From NCBI RefSeq assembly GCF_030848945.1, contig NZ_JANHAX010000003.1, positions 558,001 to 622,000 of the forward strand: a stretch of DNA of 64,000 nt. Direction: 5' to 3'. A program made the translations under genes and the position numbers. Every line of letters starts with the position of its first letter. The first letter of the stretch is position 1. The notes under the pieces were generated by a model, which saw only the letters and a list, made by a program, of their open reading frames with translations, searched no databases and was not told the DNA's origin. The stretch is from Marimonas arenosa (GTDB lineage Bacteria; Pseudomonadota; Alphaproteobacteria; Rhodobacterales; Rhodobacteraceae). Positions 26,014 through 34,480 of this stretch are shown one piece after another.

Positions 26014-26852
26014 CATATCAGACATTTCTCAAGCTCGGACGGGTGTCCAATCTGCCCACCGTCTGGACCAACGCCATTGCCGGGGCGGTTTTGGCGGGAC
26101 TGCCATCGTTTGGGACGATTGTGATCGTCGCCGTGGCTCTGACGCTGTTTTACGTCGGCGGCATGTGGCTGAACGATGCTTTCGACGCCGAGATCGACGC
26201 CCGGGAAAAGGCCAACCGGCCGATCCCCATGGGCGAAGTTGCGGTGGGGACGGTCTTTGCCGGCGGTTTTGCAATGCTGGGTCTTGGGATTGTGCTGGCC
26301 TTTGCGATGGGCGTCGCGGCCGGATTGGCGGGGCTTTGCCTGGCGGCGCTGGTAGTCCTTTATGACTGGCTTCACAAGCGCACGGTCCTGAGCCCCGTCA
26401 TCATGGGCGGCACGCGGTTTTTCTGTTATGTCTTGGCCGCACTGGCGGTGGGCGCAGTCACCGGGTGGGTCATTCTGGGCGCGCTTGGTCTTCTGGCCTA
26501 TACCGCCGGGTTGACCTATGCCGCCAAGCAGGAAGCCTATGACCGGCTCGACCGGGCCTGGCCGCTGGCTGTTCTGGCGCTGCCGGTGATCTATGCGCTG
26601 ACGCAAACATCCGCTGACATTGTGGCGCTGCTGATCTGGGCCGGGCTGTTGGCGGTGGTATTGCTGGCCCTGCGGTTACTGTTCCGGCGCGCCAAGGGCG
26701 ACGTGCCAAAGGCCGTCGTCACCATGATCGCTGGCATGTCGCTTTACGATGCCACGCTGATCGCCGGCGCCGGATACACGGCTCTGGCCTTGCTGGCCGT
26801 GGCCGGGTTTGCCCTGACGCTTTACCTGCAGCGCGTCGTGTCGGGCACCTGA
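26010..26852 (+). CDS. eboC: EboC, UbiA-family prenyltransferase
   Basis: 280 residues, about eight membrane helices. The first prenyl-diphosphate/Mg site NDAFDAEID (N55, D56, D59, D63) is intact in the loop after helix 2, preceded by RVSNLPTVWTN, the usual opening of EboC-like UbiA enzymes. The second aspartate-rich site expected in UbiA proteins is less obvious here (around YDRLDRAWP). It would transfer a prenyl group to an unknown acceptor, perhaps the EboD product. The ATG overlaps the eboE stop (ATGA). It ends six bases before the convergent eboF gene. Confidence 0.88.
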   Translation: MTYQTFLKLGRVSNLPTVWTNAIAGAVLAGLPSFGTIVIVAVALTLFYVGGMWLNDAFDAEIDAREKANRPIPMGEVAVGTVFAGGFAMLGLGIVLAFAMGVAAGLAGLCLAALVVLYDWLHKRTVLSPVIMGGTRFFCYVLAALAVGAVTGWVILGALGLLAYTAGLTYAAKQEAYDRLDRAWPLAVLALPVIYALTQTSADIVALLIWAGLLAVVLLALRLLFRRAKGDVPKAVVTMIAGMSLYDATLIAGAGYTALALLAVAGFALTLYLQRVVSGT

Positions 26853-26858
26853 AGCCGA

Positions 26859-28244
26859 TCAGCGAAAGACGTGATCCAGAACCAGCGCCTTGAAATCGGT
26901 CGCGTCAACCGCCCCTTCAGGCAGCAGGCCGGCCTCTGACGAGATCACCAGCGGGCCATGGTCGGGGTTATCTGTGAGCCGCCCATGGGTGCCTTTGACC
27001 AGCTTGGTATCCTTCAGCGAAATCACGTCCATCAACTGACGCTGTCCCAGTTTCCGCTTGGCCAGCTTCCACCCCGTTGCCAGCATCGGGAAGCGGATTT
27101 CGGGATCGACAAACAGCTCGACCGGGTCATAGCCGGGCTTGCGGTGGATATCGACGGTGCGCGCAAAATCGGGCGCCTTGTCGTCGTCCAGCCAGTAGTA
27201 ATAGCTGAACCAACGATCCGCTTCGCTGACGGCAACCAGTTCACCCGAGCGCGGATGATCCAGCCCGTTGGCCCGCTTGCCTTCCTCGTCCCAGACGCTT
27301 TCAACACCATCAAGACCGGCCACAAGACGCGAAACCTCGGCGATACGGTCGGGGTTCTTGACGTAGATATGGGCGATCTGGTGGTCGGCCATGGCGAAGG
27401 CCTCGGACGCCCCGGCATCAAGGATTTCACGTCCGAATTCCTCGGGCCGTACCGCCAACAGCCCGGCCTCGCGCAAGGCGCGGTTGATGTGGATGGCGTC
27501 GGTGGCCTGGGTGATCCCGTATTCGGAGACCACCACGACGCGGCGCCCGGTGTTGTCGGCAAATTCGATCAATTCGCCGCACAGATCGTCGATCTCGCGC
27601 AGGTCCTGCTGCAGGCGGGGGTGCTCCAGATCGGGGCCAAGCCGCTGCAGGTTGTAATCGAGATGCGGAAGATATGTCAGCGTCAGCGTCGGATCGCGGG
27701 TTTCCATCACGTGAAGCGTCGACTTTGCGATCCACTCCGACGAGGTGATATCGGCCACCGGGCCCCAGAACTTGAACAAAGGAAATTGACCAAGCTTGGC
27801 GTCAAGCTCGTCGTGCAGTTCAGCCGGATGGGCATAGTGATCGGGGATCTTCCGGCCGTCGGCGGGGTACATCGGGCGCGGCGTGGCAGACCAATCGGCG
27901 GTCGAATACATGTTGTACCACCAGAACATCTTGGCGCAGGTGAAGTCCGGGTTGCGCGCCTTACCCGCATCCCAGATCTTTTCACCCGCAACAAGTTGGT
28001 TGGGTTGCCGCCAGAGCAGAATCTCTGACAGGTCACGGAAATACCAGCCATTGGCCACCGCCCCGTGACCCGAAGGGGGCAACCCGGTGAGCAGCGTCGA
28101 TTGTGCCGTGCAGGTCACCGCCGGGGTGACGGTATTCAGCGGGCGCAGCCCGCCGCGTTGTGCCAGCCTTGCCAGATTTGGCGTGTGCGGCCCCACCAGA
28201 TGCGGGGCCAGACCGACGACAAGGATTACAAGCGTTTTTTGCAT
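26859..28244 (-). CDS. eboF: EboF-like alkaline-phosphatase-superfamily phosphodiesterase
   Basis: 461 residues of the nucleotide pyrophosphatase/phosphodiesterase branch of the alkaline phosphatase superfamily. The nucleophile region is PAVTCTAQSTLLTG (Thr near residue 44), with LTYLPHLDYNLQRLGPD, VVVVSEYGITQATDAIHINR and KGTHGRL supplying metal ligands. The first metal aspartate usual in this superfamily is replaced (VVGLAPHLVGPHTPNL), which I believe is common in EboF-type proteins. I choose the ATG at 28242-28244. Unlike in compact ebo operons, it is encoded antisense to its partners, downstream of a PQQ-type dehydrogenase gene (27 bp). Confidence 0.8.
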   Translation of the reverse strand: MQKTLVILVVGLAPHLVGPHTPNLARLAQRGGLRPLNTVTPAVTCTAQSTLLTGLPPSGHGAVANGWYFRDLSEILLWRQPNQLVAGEKIWDAGKARNPDFTCAKMFWWYNMYSTADWSATPRPMYPADGRKIPDHYAHPAELHDELDAKLGQFPLFKFWGPVADITSSEWIAKSTLHVMETRDPTLTLTYLPHLDYNLQRLGPDLEHPRLQQDLREIDDLCGELIEFADNTGRRVVVVSEYGITQATDAIHINRALREAGLLAVRPEEFGREILDAGASEAFAMADHQIAHIYVKNPDRIAEVSRLVAGLDGVESVWDEEGKRANGLDHPRSGELVAVSEADRWFSYYYWLDDDKAPDFARTVDIHRKPGYDPVELFVDPEIRFPMLATGWKLAKRKLGQRQLMDVISLKDTKLVKGTHGRLTDNPDHGPLVISSEAGLLPEGAVDATDFKALVLDHVFR

Positions 28245-28271
28245 CAAGGCGCCTCGCGGGGGCTGGTTGGA

Positions 28272-29588
28272 TCAGGGAACAAGTTTGAAAATCTTTCCGG
28301 TCGAGCCATAGGGGCCAAGCTGGTCATTGGTCAGCACGTAAAGCTCGCCCGCCGCATCGGTATCAAGGCTGACGATACGGGTTTCAAGCCCGGCAAGGTA
28401 TTCGAAAGGCCAGACGTCTCCGAATTTCGGCGCCGGCTGGGCCACGAAAAGCTGGCCCGAGGGCGCCATGAAATCGGCGCTCCAATCCGCAAAGATCAGC
28501 TTTCCTTCCAGTTCGGGAATTGCCTTGCCGCGATACAGGCGGGCACCGACCACGGCCGTACCGATACCGGTTGCGTCGACATTGGTTCCGGGATGCGCGA
28601 CCTGCATGTTGGGATACTCGATCACCGGATCCTCGATGCGATACCCGTTGGGGCCGTACCGGGAGCAGTGCTCGGGCGGATCGCGGGGCCGGGTCCGGTC
28701 GATGCAATGCGTCCCCTCACGCAATGGCCAGCCAAAGTTGCCCGCGCCGGTGATCATATAGACCGATTCCCACAAGGTTTCGGCAACCGCCGTGACAAGA
28801 ATGGCGCCGGTGTCCGGGTCGACGCCCAAGCGATAGGGGTTGCGAAACCCCCAGGCGTAGATTTCATCGCGCCCCGGTTTGCCGACAAAGGGATTGGTCG
28901 GCGGCGTGCCGTAACCGGGGAACCCCTTGTCGACATCAATTCGCAGGATCGATCCAAAGAGAGAGGTGACATCCTGCGCCAAGCGATCCCAGTACAGTTG
29001 ATCGGCAGGCACATCGAAAGCCGACCAGATCACAGCGGGCCCGACACCATGCGCGCCGCCGCCGTCACCCAGCCCGATCAGAAGATAACCGTCTGGCGTG
29101 AAAGACAGCCCGCCGCCATTGTGCTTGCGGCTGGGCCAGTCGAGTTCGAGTAGCACGCGTTCGCTGGAAAGGTCGATCTGTTCGGCGCCAGGCGCCAATG
29201 TCAGTTCCGAAACGCGTCGGGTGTAATTCCATCCTGTCGGAGCGGACGGGCGAAGCGGGGCGGAATAGCTGACATAGAGGCGACCATTGCTTGAAAACTC
29301 CGGGTGCAGGGCCAGTCCCAGCAAGCCACGTTCTTCAAAGCCGTCATCCAGCGCAATCAGGCGCTCGCTGAGGTCCAGCAGGGGACGGTCGCGCAATCCC
29401 GTGTCGGTCAAGACCTGCACCAGCCCGTGTTGTTCCAGCACATACAGCTCACCCGAACCGTCATCGGGATCGGCCAGCCCGATCGGGGCCGTCAGGCCCG
29501 ACGCGATCTGGCGCAGATCAAGCGCCGCCGTGTGCTGGCCGAAAGCGGCAACACAGACGAATGCTAGGACGAAGCGCAAGACAGGCAT
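28272..29588 (-). CDS. Exported PQQ-dependent sugar dehydrogenase-like (GSDH fold)
   Basis: 438 residues from the second of two in-frame ATGs, chosen because AGGA lies eight bases before it. Signal peptide PVLRFVLAFVCVAAFGQHTAA, then a six-bladed soluble glucose/sorbosone dehydrogenase domain: LTAPIGLADPDDGSGELYVL, RGLLGLALHPEFSSNGRLYV, HNGGGLSFTPDGYLLIGLGDGG and AWGFRNPYRLGVDP are the family blades. It is a periplasmic oxidoreductase or propeller protein; PQQ use is inferred from family. It shares a leftward unit with eboF and lies back to back with eboA. A homologue sits at 32968-34278. Confidence 0.87.
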   Translation of the reverse strand: MPVLRFVLAFVCVAAFGQHTAALDLRQIASGLTAPIGLADPDDGSGELYVLEQHGLVQVLTDTGLRDRPLLDLSERLIALDDGFEERGLLGLALHPEFSSNGRLYVSYSAPLRPSAPTGWNYTRRVSELTLAPGAEQIDLSSERVLLELDWPSRKHNGGGLSFTPDGYLLIGLGDGGGAHGVGPAVIWSAFDVPADQLYWDRLAQDVTSLFGSILRIDVDKGFPGYGTPPTNPFVGKPGRDEIYAWGFRNPYRLGVDPDTGAILVTAVAETLWESVYMITGAGNFGWPLREGTHCIDRTRPRDPPEHCSRYGPNGYRIEDPVIEYPNMQVAHPGTNVDATGIGTAVVGARLYRGKAIPELEGKLIFADWSADFMAPSGQLFVAQPAPKFGDVWPFEYLAGLETRIVSLDTDAAGELYVLTNDQLGPYGSTGKIFKLVP

Positions 29589-29727
29589 GTACCTTTTCCT
29601 CATGTGATCGTGGGTAGTGTAGGAGCTTGATCAGACGTTAACAATCAAGGACCGCACCTCCGAAAGGCTGGCATAATCGGTGGCCGTCCGTGTAAGATGA
29701 GAACAACAGTTTCAGGGAGGAAGAAAC

Positions 29728-30471
29728 GTGTCTCAAACACCAGTGGAATTGTTGAGGCGTTGGGTTTTGGAACAGGTTGGGGATGAGGCGGCGTGGGTTG
29801 CGCAAAGTCTTGAAACGATTGAAAAAGGTGGGTCAGAGCGTGACTTGCACATTTTTCTGGGGCTTGCCCCGCGACGGCTTGGGAAGGCCGATCTCGTATT
29901 AACGGACGAGGACCTGGCCGAGGCAGATGCCGCGCATCCGGGATGGTCGCCCGCAGGATGGAGCATCGATGGCGCAGCGCGCGTTCTGGCCTTGCTCAGT
30001 TGTGCTAAAAACCGCCCGTTTGCCGAACGGTTCAAAGACCTGCGCCGGACCGCGGATATGGCCGAGCTGATCGCACTTTATCGCGGTCTGCCACTCTATC
30101 CCGAACCCGAGACGCTGCATTTCGAAGTCGGCGAAGGCTTGCGCTCGAACATCAAGGCGGTGTTCGAAGCCATTTCCCATCAAAACCCCTATCCGCGCGA
30201 TCATTTCGATGAACACCGCTGGAATCACATGATCCTGAAGGCGCTGTTCGTTGGCAGCCGCCTGTCGCCCATCATCGGGCTGAAGGAGCGCGCCAATCCC
30301 GAGCTTGCCCGTATCCTGGTCGACTTTGCCCAGGAGCGATGGGCCGCCGGGCGGCCGCTGGCCGATGAGCACTGGATTTCAGTAGGACCGTTCCGCAACG
30401 ATCCGGCCATCAAGGCGACGCTTGAGACCGCGATTGCCGAAGGCAAGCTGACCGAGGAGGCACTGCAATGA
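29728..30471 (+). CDS. eboA: EboA-domain protein
   Basis: 247 residues, GTG start with GGGAGG eight bases upstream. It is a soluble, helical protein of the EboA family: the segment FLGLAPRRLGKADLVLTDED, AARVLALLS, and the central YPRDHFDEHRWNHMILKALFVG with a conserved HRWNHM-type motif and LIGLKERAN-like IIGLKERANPELAR. The function is unknown; it is required with the other ebo genes in cyanobacteria. No signal peptide. Its stop overlaps eboB's start (ATGATG), and it is divergent from the PQQ-type dehydrogenase across 139 bp. Confidence 0.85.
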   Translation: MSQTPVELLRRWVLEQVGDEAAWVAQSLETIEKGGSERDLHIFLGLAPRRLGKADLVLTDEDLAEADAAHPGWSPAGWSIDGAARVLALLSCAKNRPFAERFKDLRRTADMAELIALYRGLPLYPEPETLHFEVGEGLRSNIKAVFEAISHQNPYPRDHFDEHRWNHMILKALFVGSRLSPIIGLKERANPELARILVDFAQERWAAGRPLADEHWISVGPFRNDPAIKATLETAIAEGKLTEEALQ

Positions 30472-31391
30472 TGTTGATTGACCCGCATGCGCACATGATC
30501 TCGCGCACCACCGATGACTACGAGGCGATGGCCGCCGCCGGGGTCGTGGCCCTGATCGAACCGGCCTTCTGGCTGGGCCAGCCCCGCACCTTTGTCGGCA
30601 CTTATGTCGACTATCTGTCGTCCATCGTTGGCTGGGAAAGATTCCGGGCCGGGCAGTTCGGCATCCGCCATTACTGTACGGTCGGCCTGAATTCGAAAGA
30701 GGCCAACAACGAGGAGCTGGCCGAGGGCGTCATGGAATGGCTGCCGCGTTTCGCCTTGAAAGAGGGCGTCGTGGCCATCGGCGAGATCGGGTATGACGAG
30801 CAGACCCCGCTGGAGGACAAATACTTCCGCCTGCAGCTTGAATTGGCGAAAGAGCTGCATCTTCCGGTCATGGTCCACACGCCGCATCGCGACAAGAAAC
30901 GCGGCACATCGCTGTCGATGGATGTGTGCGAGGAGATGGGTGTTGATCCGTCGATGGTGATCATCGATCACAACAACGAAGAAACCGTCGCCGAAACCTT
31001 GCAGCGCGGCTATTGGGCCGGGTTCTCGATTTACCCTTCGACCAAGATGGGCAACGCCCGGATGGTGGAGTTGCTCAAGCAATATGGCGGCGAGCGCATC
31101 ATCGTCGACAGCGCCTGCGATTGGGGGATTTCCGACAGCCTGGGCGTGGCCAAAACCGCGAAACTGGCGTTGGAAAGCGGCGTACCGGAAGAAACCGTGC
31201 GCAAGGTCTGCTATCAGAACGCGCTGGACGCTTATGGCCAATCCGGCCAGATGAAGGAAGAAGACTGGCTCAATCCGCCGCCGATCGACCAGCGTACCGT
31301 TTACGAAGGCAATTCGGTCCTGCGGGGCGGTCGCGAACCCCATATCGAGGCCCCGGGTGAACGGCGGGCAGGGCAATTGCTGATCGAATAA
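30468..31391 (+). CDS. eboB: EboB, TatD-family metal-dependent hydrolase
   Basis: 307 residues of the TatD amidohydrolase barrel: IDPHAHM (HxH site), GEIGYDEQTPLE with the bridging glutamate, VMVHTPHRDKKRG, MVIIDHNNEETV and the last aspartate in IIVDSACDWGISDSLGV. Phosphodiester or related hydrolysis is the family chemistry, but EboB's substrate is not known. A GAGGAGG site serves the ATG at 30468 or 30471. Part of the rightward eboA-eboB-VTT unit; cytoplasmic. Confidence 0.88.
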   Translation: MMLIDPHAHMISRTTDDYEAMAAAGVVALIEPAFWLGQPRTFVGTYVDYLSSIVGWERFRAGQFGIRHYCTVGLNSKEANNEELAEGVMEWLPRFALKEGVVAIGEIGYDEQTPLEDKYFRLQLELAKELHLPVMVHTPHRDKKRGTSLSMDVCEEMGVDPSMVIIDHNNEETVAETLQRGYWAGFSIYPSTKMGNARMVELLKQYGGERIIVDSACDWGISDSLGVAKTAKLALESGVPEETVRKVCYQNALDAYGQSGQMKEEDWLNPPPIDQRTVYEGNSVLRGGREPHIEAPGERRAGQLLIE

Positions 31392-31398
31392 CGCCAGC

Positions 31399-32028
31399 AT
31401 GCTGCGCCTTTTCTTACTCGTGTTGCTGTTGCTCTCGTTCACAATCATTCCGTTTGCGATCTGGGGCGGTGCCCTCGAAACCGCGCTATCGGAACAAGGC
31501 GCGGCGGGTTGGATGCGCAGCTTTGGCGGCTGGGCCTGGGCGGCGGGAATCCTCCTGATTGCGTCGGATATCGCGCTGCCGATTCCAGCCACAGCCGTAA
31601 TGGCCGCCCTGGGGGTTATCTATGGGCCCTGGATCGGCGGTGCCCTTTCGGTTTCGGGATCGGTCCTGGCGGGATTGCTGGGATATGGCATTTGCCGGAT
31701 GATCAAACCGGACACAGCGCGAATGCTGGCGGGCGCTGAAGGATTTGAGCAGGCCAGATACCTGTTTGACCAATGGGGCGGCTGGATTGTCGCCGGGTCG
31801 CGCTGGCTGCCGGTGTTACCCGAAACGATCAGCTTTCTGGCGGGCCTCACGGCCATGCCGGTCCGGCGCTATGTCGTGGCGCTTATTTGCGGCGCCGTTC
31901 CTCTTGGATTGATCTTTGCGACCGCCGGGTATCTGGGGTCTGACCGGCCTTTGACGATGATGGTGCTCTCGGCGGCAGCCCCGCTGGTTCTATGGCTCTT
32001 CGTGAGACCGTTTTTGCAGCCAGGGTAA
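31399..32028 (+). CDS. VTT-domain (DedA/TVP38-like) membrane protein
   Basis: 209 residues, about six hydrophobic segments. The central part, DIALPIPATAVMAALGVIYG followed by GGALSVSGSVLAGLLGYGIC, and ...WIVAGSRWLPVLPETISFLAGL contains the re-entrant G-rich loops and the arginine-containing (GSRWLPVLPE) motif of VTT/DedA proteins, which are lipid scramblases or transporters. It lies seven bases after eboB and so probably belongs to the same transcript. A role in moving the prenylated Ebo product across or within the membrane is an inference from neighbourhood. Confidence 0.82.
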   Translation: MLRLFLLVLLLLSFTIIPFAIWGGALETALSEQGAAGWMRSFGGWAWAAGILLIASDIALPIPATAVMAALGVIYGPWIGGALSVSGSVLAGLLGYGICRMIKPDTARMLAGAEGFEQARYLFDQWGGWIVAGSRWLPVLPETISFLAGLTAMPVRRYVVALICGAVPLGLIFATAGYLGSDRPLTMMVLSAAAPLVLWLFVRPFLQPG

Positions 32029-32057
32029 CGGGCGTTCGACGATCAGGAGAACGCCCG
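32029..32057. terminator. Stem-loop after the VTT gene
   Basis: CGGGCGTTC (32029-32037) pairs perfectly with GAACGCCCG (32049-32057) around an 11-base loop, directly after the stop codon and between convergent genes. No T-run follows, so it may act with Rho or as an mRNA end stabiliser. Confidence 0.6.
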
Positions 32058-32110
32058 AACCTGCCTGGTCTTGTGGAGCTTCGGAATACGTTTTCAGCCC
32101 GTTCTGAACA

Positions 32111-32866
32111 TTACGGCGAAAATCCGGGGGCTTTCACATAGGCCACGATCTGCCGTATCTCGTCGACCGAATAGACCTCGTGCCACGCCGGCATCTTCTT
32201 GAAACCCTTGTAGACACGTTTGAATACGAACTCAGGGGTGTATTTGGCGGGTTTCAATTTCGGTGCCTTGCCGGGATAGGCCTTGTAGCCGTGGCAATGG
32301 GTGCATTGGTCAAACCAGATTTCCTTGCCCGCTTCGAAATTCTCGGCACTCGCCAAGAACTCCTCGGAGAAGGTTTGAGCCGCGATCACCTCTTCAATGC
32401 TCTTCTTGGGGGCCGCCGGCGCATCCGTTGTCTCTTCACTGGCCGAAGCCTCCGGCTGACCAGTCGGCACCGAGGCGAGATAGGCGATAACGTCGCGCCG
32501 GTCCTGCTCGTTTTTCAGCTTGTACGACATCGCCGAACGGGCCTTGGGGTTGTCCAGATAGCGCCGCAGAAAATCGGTCGGGTTGTCGAGGTATTCAGAC
32601 AAATATGCCTCATCCCAGACCAGGCCCTTGTCGGACGCGGCAAGGATATCCTTGCGGTACTTGTAACCTTCCGCAGATGCCGCTGCCCTGCCGACGACGC
32701 CGGTCAGAATCGGGCCGGACCGGTGTTTGGCCCCGGCGCCAATCTGATGGCAAGACTTGCATTTCTTGAATACCGCTTCGCCCGCGTCAGCATCCTGAGC
32801 CTGCCCTGCAGATACTCCTGCCAGCAGGAGTGCGACAGAAAAGAAAAAAGGCAACGCCTTGAGCAT
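32111..32866 (-). CDS. Periplasmic diheme cytochrome c
   Basis: 251 residues with a signal peptide (MLKALPFFFSVALLLAGVSAGQA). Two class-I cytochrome c domains, each with one haem site: CKSCH near residue 36, with axial Met in the segment ARSAMSYKL, and CTHCH near residue 189, with axial Met in KKMPAWHE. An Ala/Pro/Glu-rich linker joins them. GAGGA precedes the ATG. It lies downstream of the second PQQ-type dehydrogenase on the same strand (about 100 bp apart), so it is a likely electron acceptor for one or both of those enzymes. Confidence 0.9.
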   Translation of the reverse strand: MLKALPFFFSVALLLAGVSAGQAQDADAGEAVFKKCKSCHQIGAGAKHRSGPILTGVVGRAAASAEGYKYRKDILAASDKGLVWDEAYLSEYLDNPTDFLRRYLDNPKARSAMSYKLKNEQDRRDVIAYLASVPTGQPEASASEETTDAPAAPKKSIEEVIAAQTFSEEFLASAENFEAGKEIWFDQCTHCHGYKAYPGKAPKLKPAKYTPEFVFKRVYKGFKKMPAWHEVYSVDEIRQIVAYVKAPGFSP

Positions 32867-32967
32867 GTGTGATCCTCAATATGTTGTTTTCGGTTCTTCG
32901 AGCCTTGTAACAGTCCGGCGCCGCAAGCCAGAAGCTCGCGGCGCCGATCGTTTTTGTGTGCCGCGCC

Positions 32968-34278
32968 TTAGTTGGCGGGAACGATCTTGTAGATCGTGTC
33001 CAGCGTGCCGTTCGGGCCGGTGGTGATCGAGGTCAGGGCGTATACCTCCCCATCAGCATCCTGGGCAAAGGCCAGAACGTAGGGCTTGCTGCCGTCCATG
33101 TTGGTCACGTTGGCGACTTCCATCGACCACGTGCCGTCGTCAGCTTCGGTGCCGATAAAGATCTGACCGTCCATGGTGGCAAAGCTCTTGGACCAGTCAC
33201 CGAAGATGTACTTGCCATCCCAGTCAGCGTGGCTGCCGCGATAGACATAACCACCGGTGACCGAAATCCCCTTACAGCCATCCGGCTGGGCGGTGCAGTT
33301 CGGGTACTCCATGATCGGATCGACCATACCCGCCTGATCGCAATCGGCCGGGTGGTCGTCGGGCGCCTGATAGTTGAAGCAATGCGTTGCTTCCTTCTTG
33401 CGCCAACCCATGTTGTCACCAGCCGCAATGATATCGACTTCCTCGAAGCTGTTTTGCTGCACGTCGGCACAGAACAGGCGATTTTCGCCGCCCATGTCAA
33501 AGCTGCAGCGCCACGGATTGCGGAGACCATAGGCATAGATTTCCGGTGCCGCTTCGTCATTGTCCACGAACGGGTTGTCCGCCGGGATCGCATAGTTCTT
33601 GCCGTCAGACGAGCCATTGACGTCGATCCGCAGAATCTTACCGTGCAGAACGCTGAGATCCTGGCCGTTGCCTTCGGTCACGTTGTGGCCGATGCCCCAG
33701 TCGTTGGCATAGCCGCCGTCACCTGTGGAAATATAGAGCATTCCATCCGGTCCAAAGCCAATCCAGTGTCCGTTGTGGTTGAACTGCGGCCAGTCGATTT
33801 CGGAAATGATCCGGCCTGAATGCATGTCGGCCACGTTCGGATCGTCGGCCGAAACGGTGTACTCCTCGACCGTATTGGTGTGATCCCACCAGAACAGCTT
33901 GGCCAGATCACCCTGGAAGTTTGTGGTGGTCGAGTAGGCAACATAAAACTTGCCGTTGTTGGCAAAATCGGGATGGAACGCGATGCCCAGCAGGCCGCGT
34001 TCGTCGAAGTCGTGCCATTGAGTGACGATCTTGTTGCGGATGTCGAGGAACGGTGTCGGAAGCAGGTTGCCATCGGCGTCGATCACGCGAACTTTGCCGA
34101 ACTGCTCGATCACGAACTTCCGATCATCGCCCGCGGGTTGAACCATCGCCAGCGGCGTGTTGATGCCCGTCACATAGGGCTCAAGCTTGATGTCGACGGC
34201 CTGTGCCGTCGTCGGGGCGCCAACGACCATCGTGGCACTTAGGGCTAACCCCATCAAAAACGAACTTTTCAAAGCCAT
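32968..34278 (-). CDS. Exported PQQ-dependent sugar dehydrogenase-like protein, second copy
   Basis: 436 residues: signal peptide MALKSSFLMGLALSATMVVG (cleavage near TTAQA), then the glucose/sorbosone dehydrogenase propeller: DERGLLGIAFHPDFANNGKF, FNHNGHWIGFGPDGMLYIST, GDGGYANDWG, AYGLRNPWRCSFD. It is clearly homologous to the protein at 28272-29588 but diverged, with longer inserts (for example WWDHTNTVEEYT) and more cysteines (HCFNYQ, DCDQAG, EYPNCTAQPDGCKG). AGGGAGAATAGGA precedes the ATG. A 20-bp inverted repeat lies 75 bp upstream. With the cytochrome it may form a periplasmic electron-transfer pair; substrate unknown. Confidence 0.88.
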   Translation of the reverse strand: MALKSSFLMGLALSATMVVGAPTTAQAVDIKLEPYVTGINTPLAMVQPAGDDRKFVIEQFGKVRVIDADGNLLPTPFLDIRNKIVTQWHDFDERGLLGIAFHPDFANNGKFYVAYSTTTNFQGDLAKLFWWDHTNTVEEYTVSADDPNVADMHSGRIISEIDWPQFNHNGHWIGFGPDGMLYISTGDGGYANDWGIGHNVTEGNGQDLSVLHGKILRIDVNGSSDGKNYAIPADNPFVDNDEAAPEIYAYGLRNPWRCSFDMGGENRLFCADVQQNSFEEVDIIAAGDNMGWRKKEATHCFNYQAPDDHPADCDQAGMVDPIMEYPNCTAQPDGCKGISVTGGYVYRGSHADWDGKYIFGDWSKSFATMDGQIFIGTEADDGTWSMEVANVTNMDGSKPYVLAFAQDADGEVYALTSITTGPNGTLDTIYKIVPAN

Positions 34279-34352
34279 TCCTATTCTCCCTGTTCTTAGC
34301 GATTTTTTTGGTTGTTACCGCTCCCAGAATAATCACCATCCCAGCAGCGCCT

Positions 34353-34372
34353 ATTTGTTTTTGGAAACAAAT
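34353..34372. promoter_or_regulatory. Inverted repeat upstream of second PQQ-type dehydrogenase
   Basis: ATTTGTTT (34353-34360) and AAACAAAT (34365-34372) form a perfect 8-bp inverted repeat with spacer TTGG, in an AT-rich stretch 75 bp before the dehydrogenase start. It could be an operator for the GntR-type regulator encoded next door, or part of the promoter. Confidence 0.4.
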
Positions 34373-34464
34373 TTTGCGCCAAATCTGAAAAATCAACAAA
34401 AAATAACTTAATTTCAAAGGCTTGCCGGCTTGTGGCGGGCGATTTTGATCCGCCCCTACAAAGG

Positions 34465-34477
34465 TGACGTAACGTCA
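34465..34477. promoter_or_regulatory. 13-bp palindrome just after the gntR-type stop codon
   Basis: TGACGT-A-ACGTCA is a perfect palindrome, three bases beyond the stop of the GntR/FCD gene. It may be an operator or part of that gene's 3' end; a GGCGG/CCGCC pairing (34436-34456 region) beside it could be the terminator. Confidence 0.35.
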
Positions 34478-34480
34478 ATT

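Noticed and set aside
28065..29153. 362-codon plus-strand frame opposite the PQQ dehydrogenase
   Set aside because: Antisense shadow of a recognised propeller protein.
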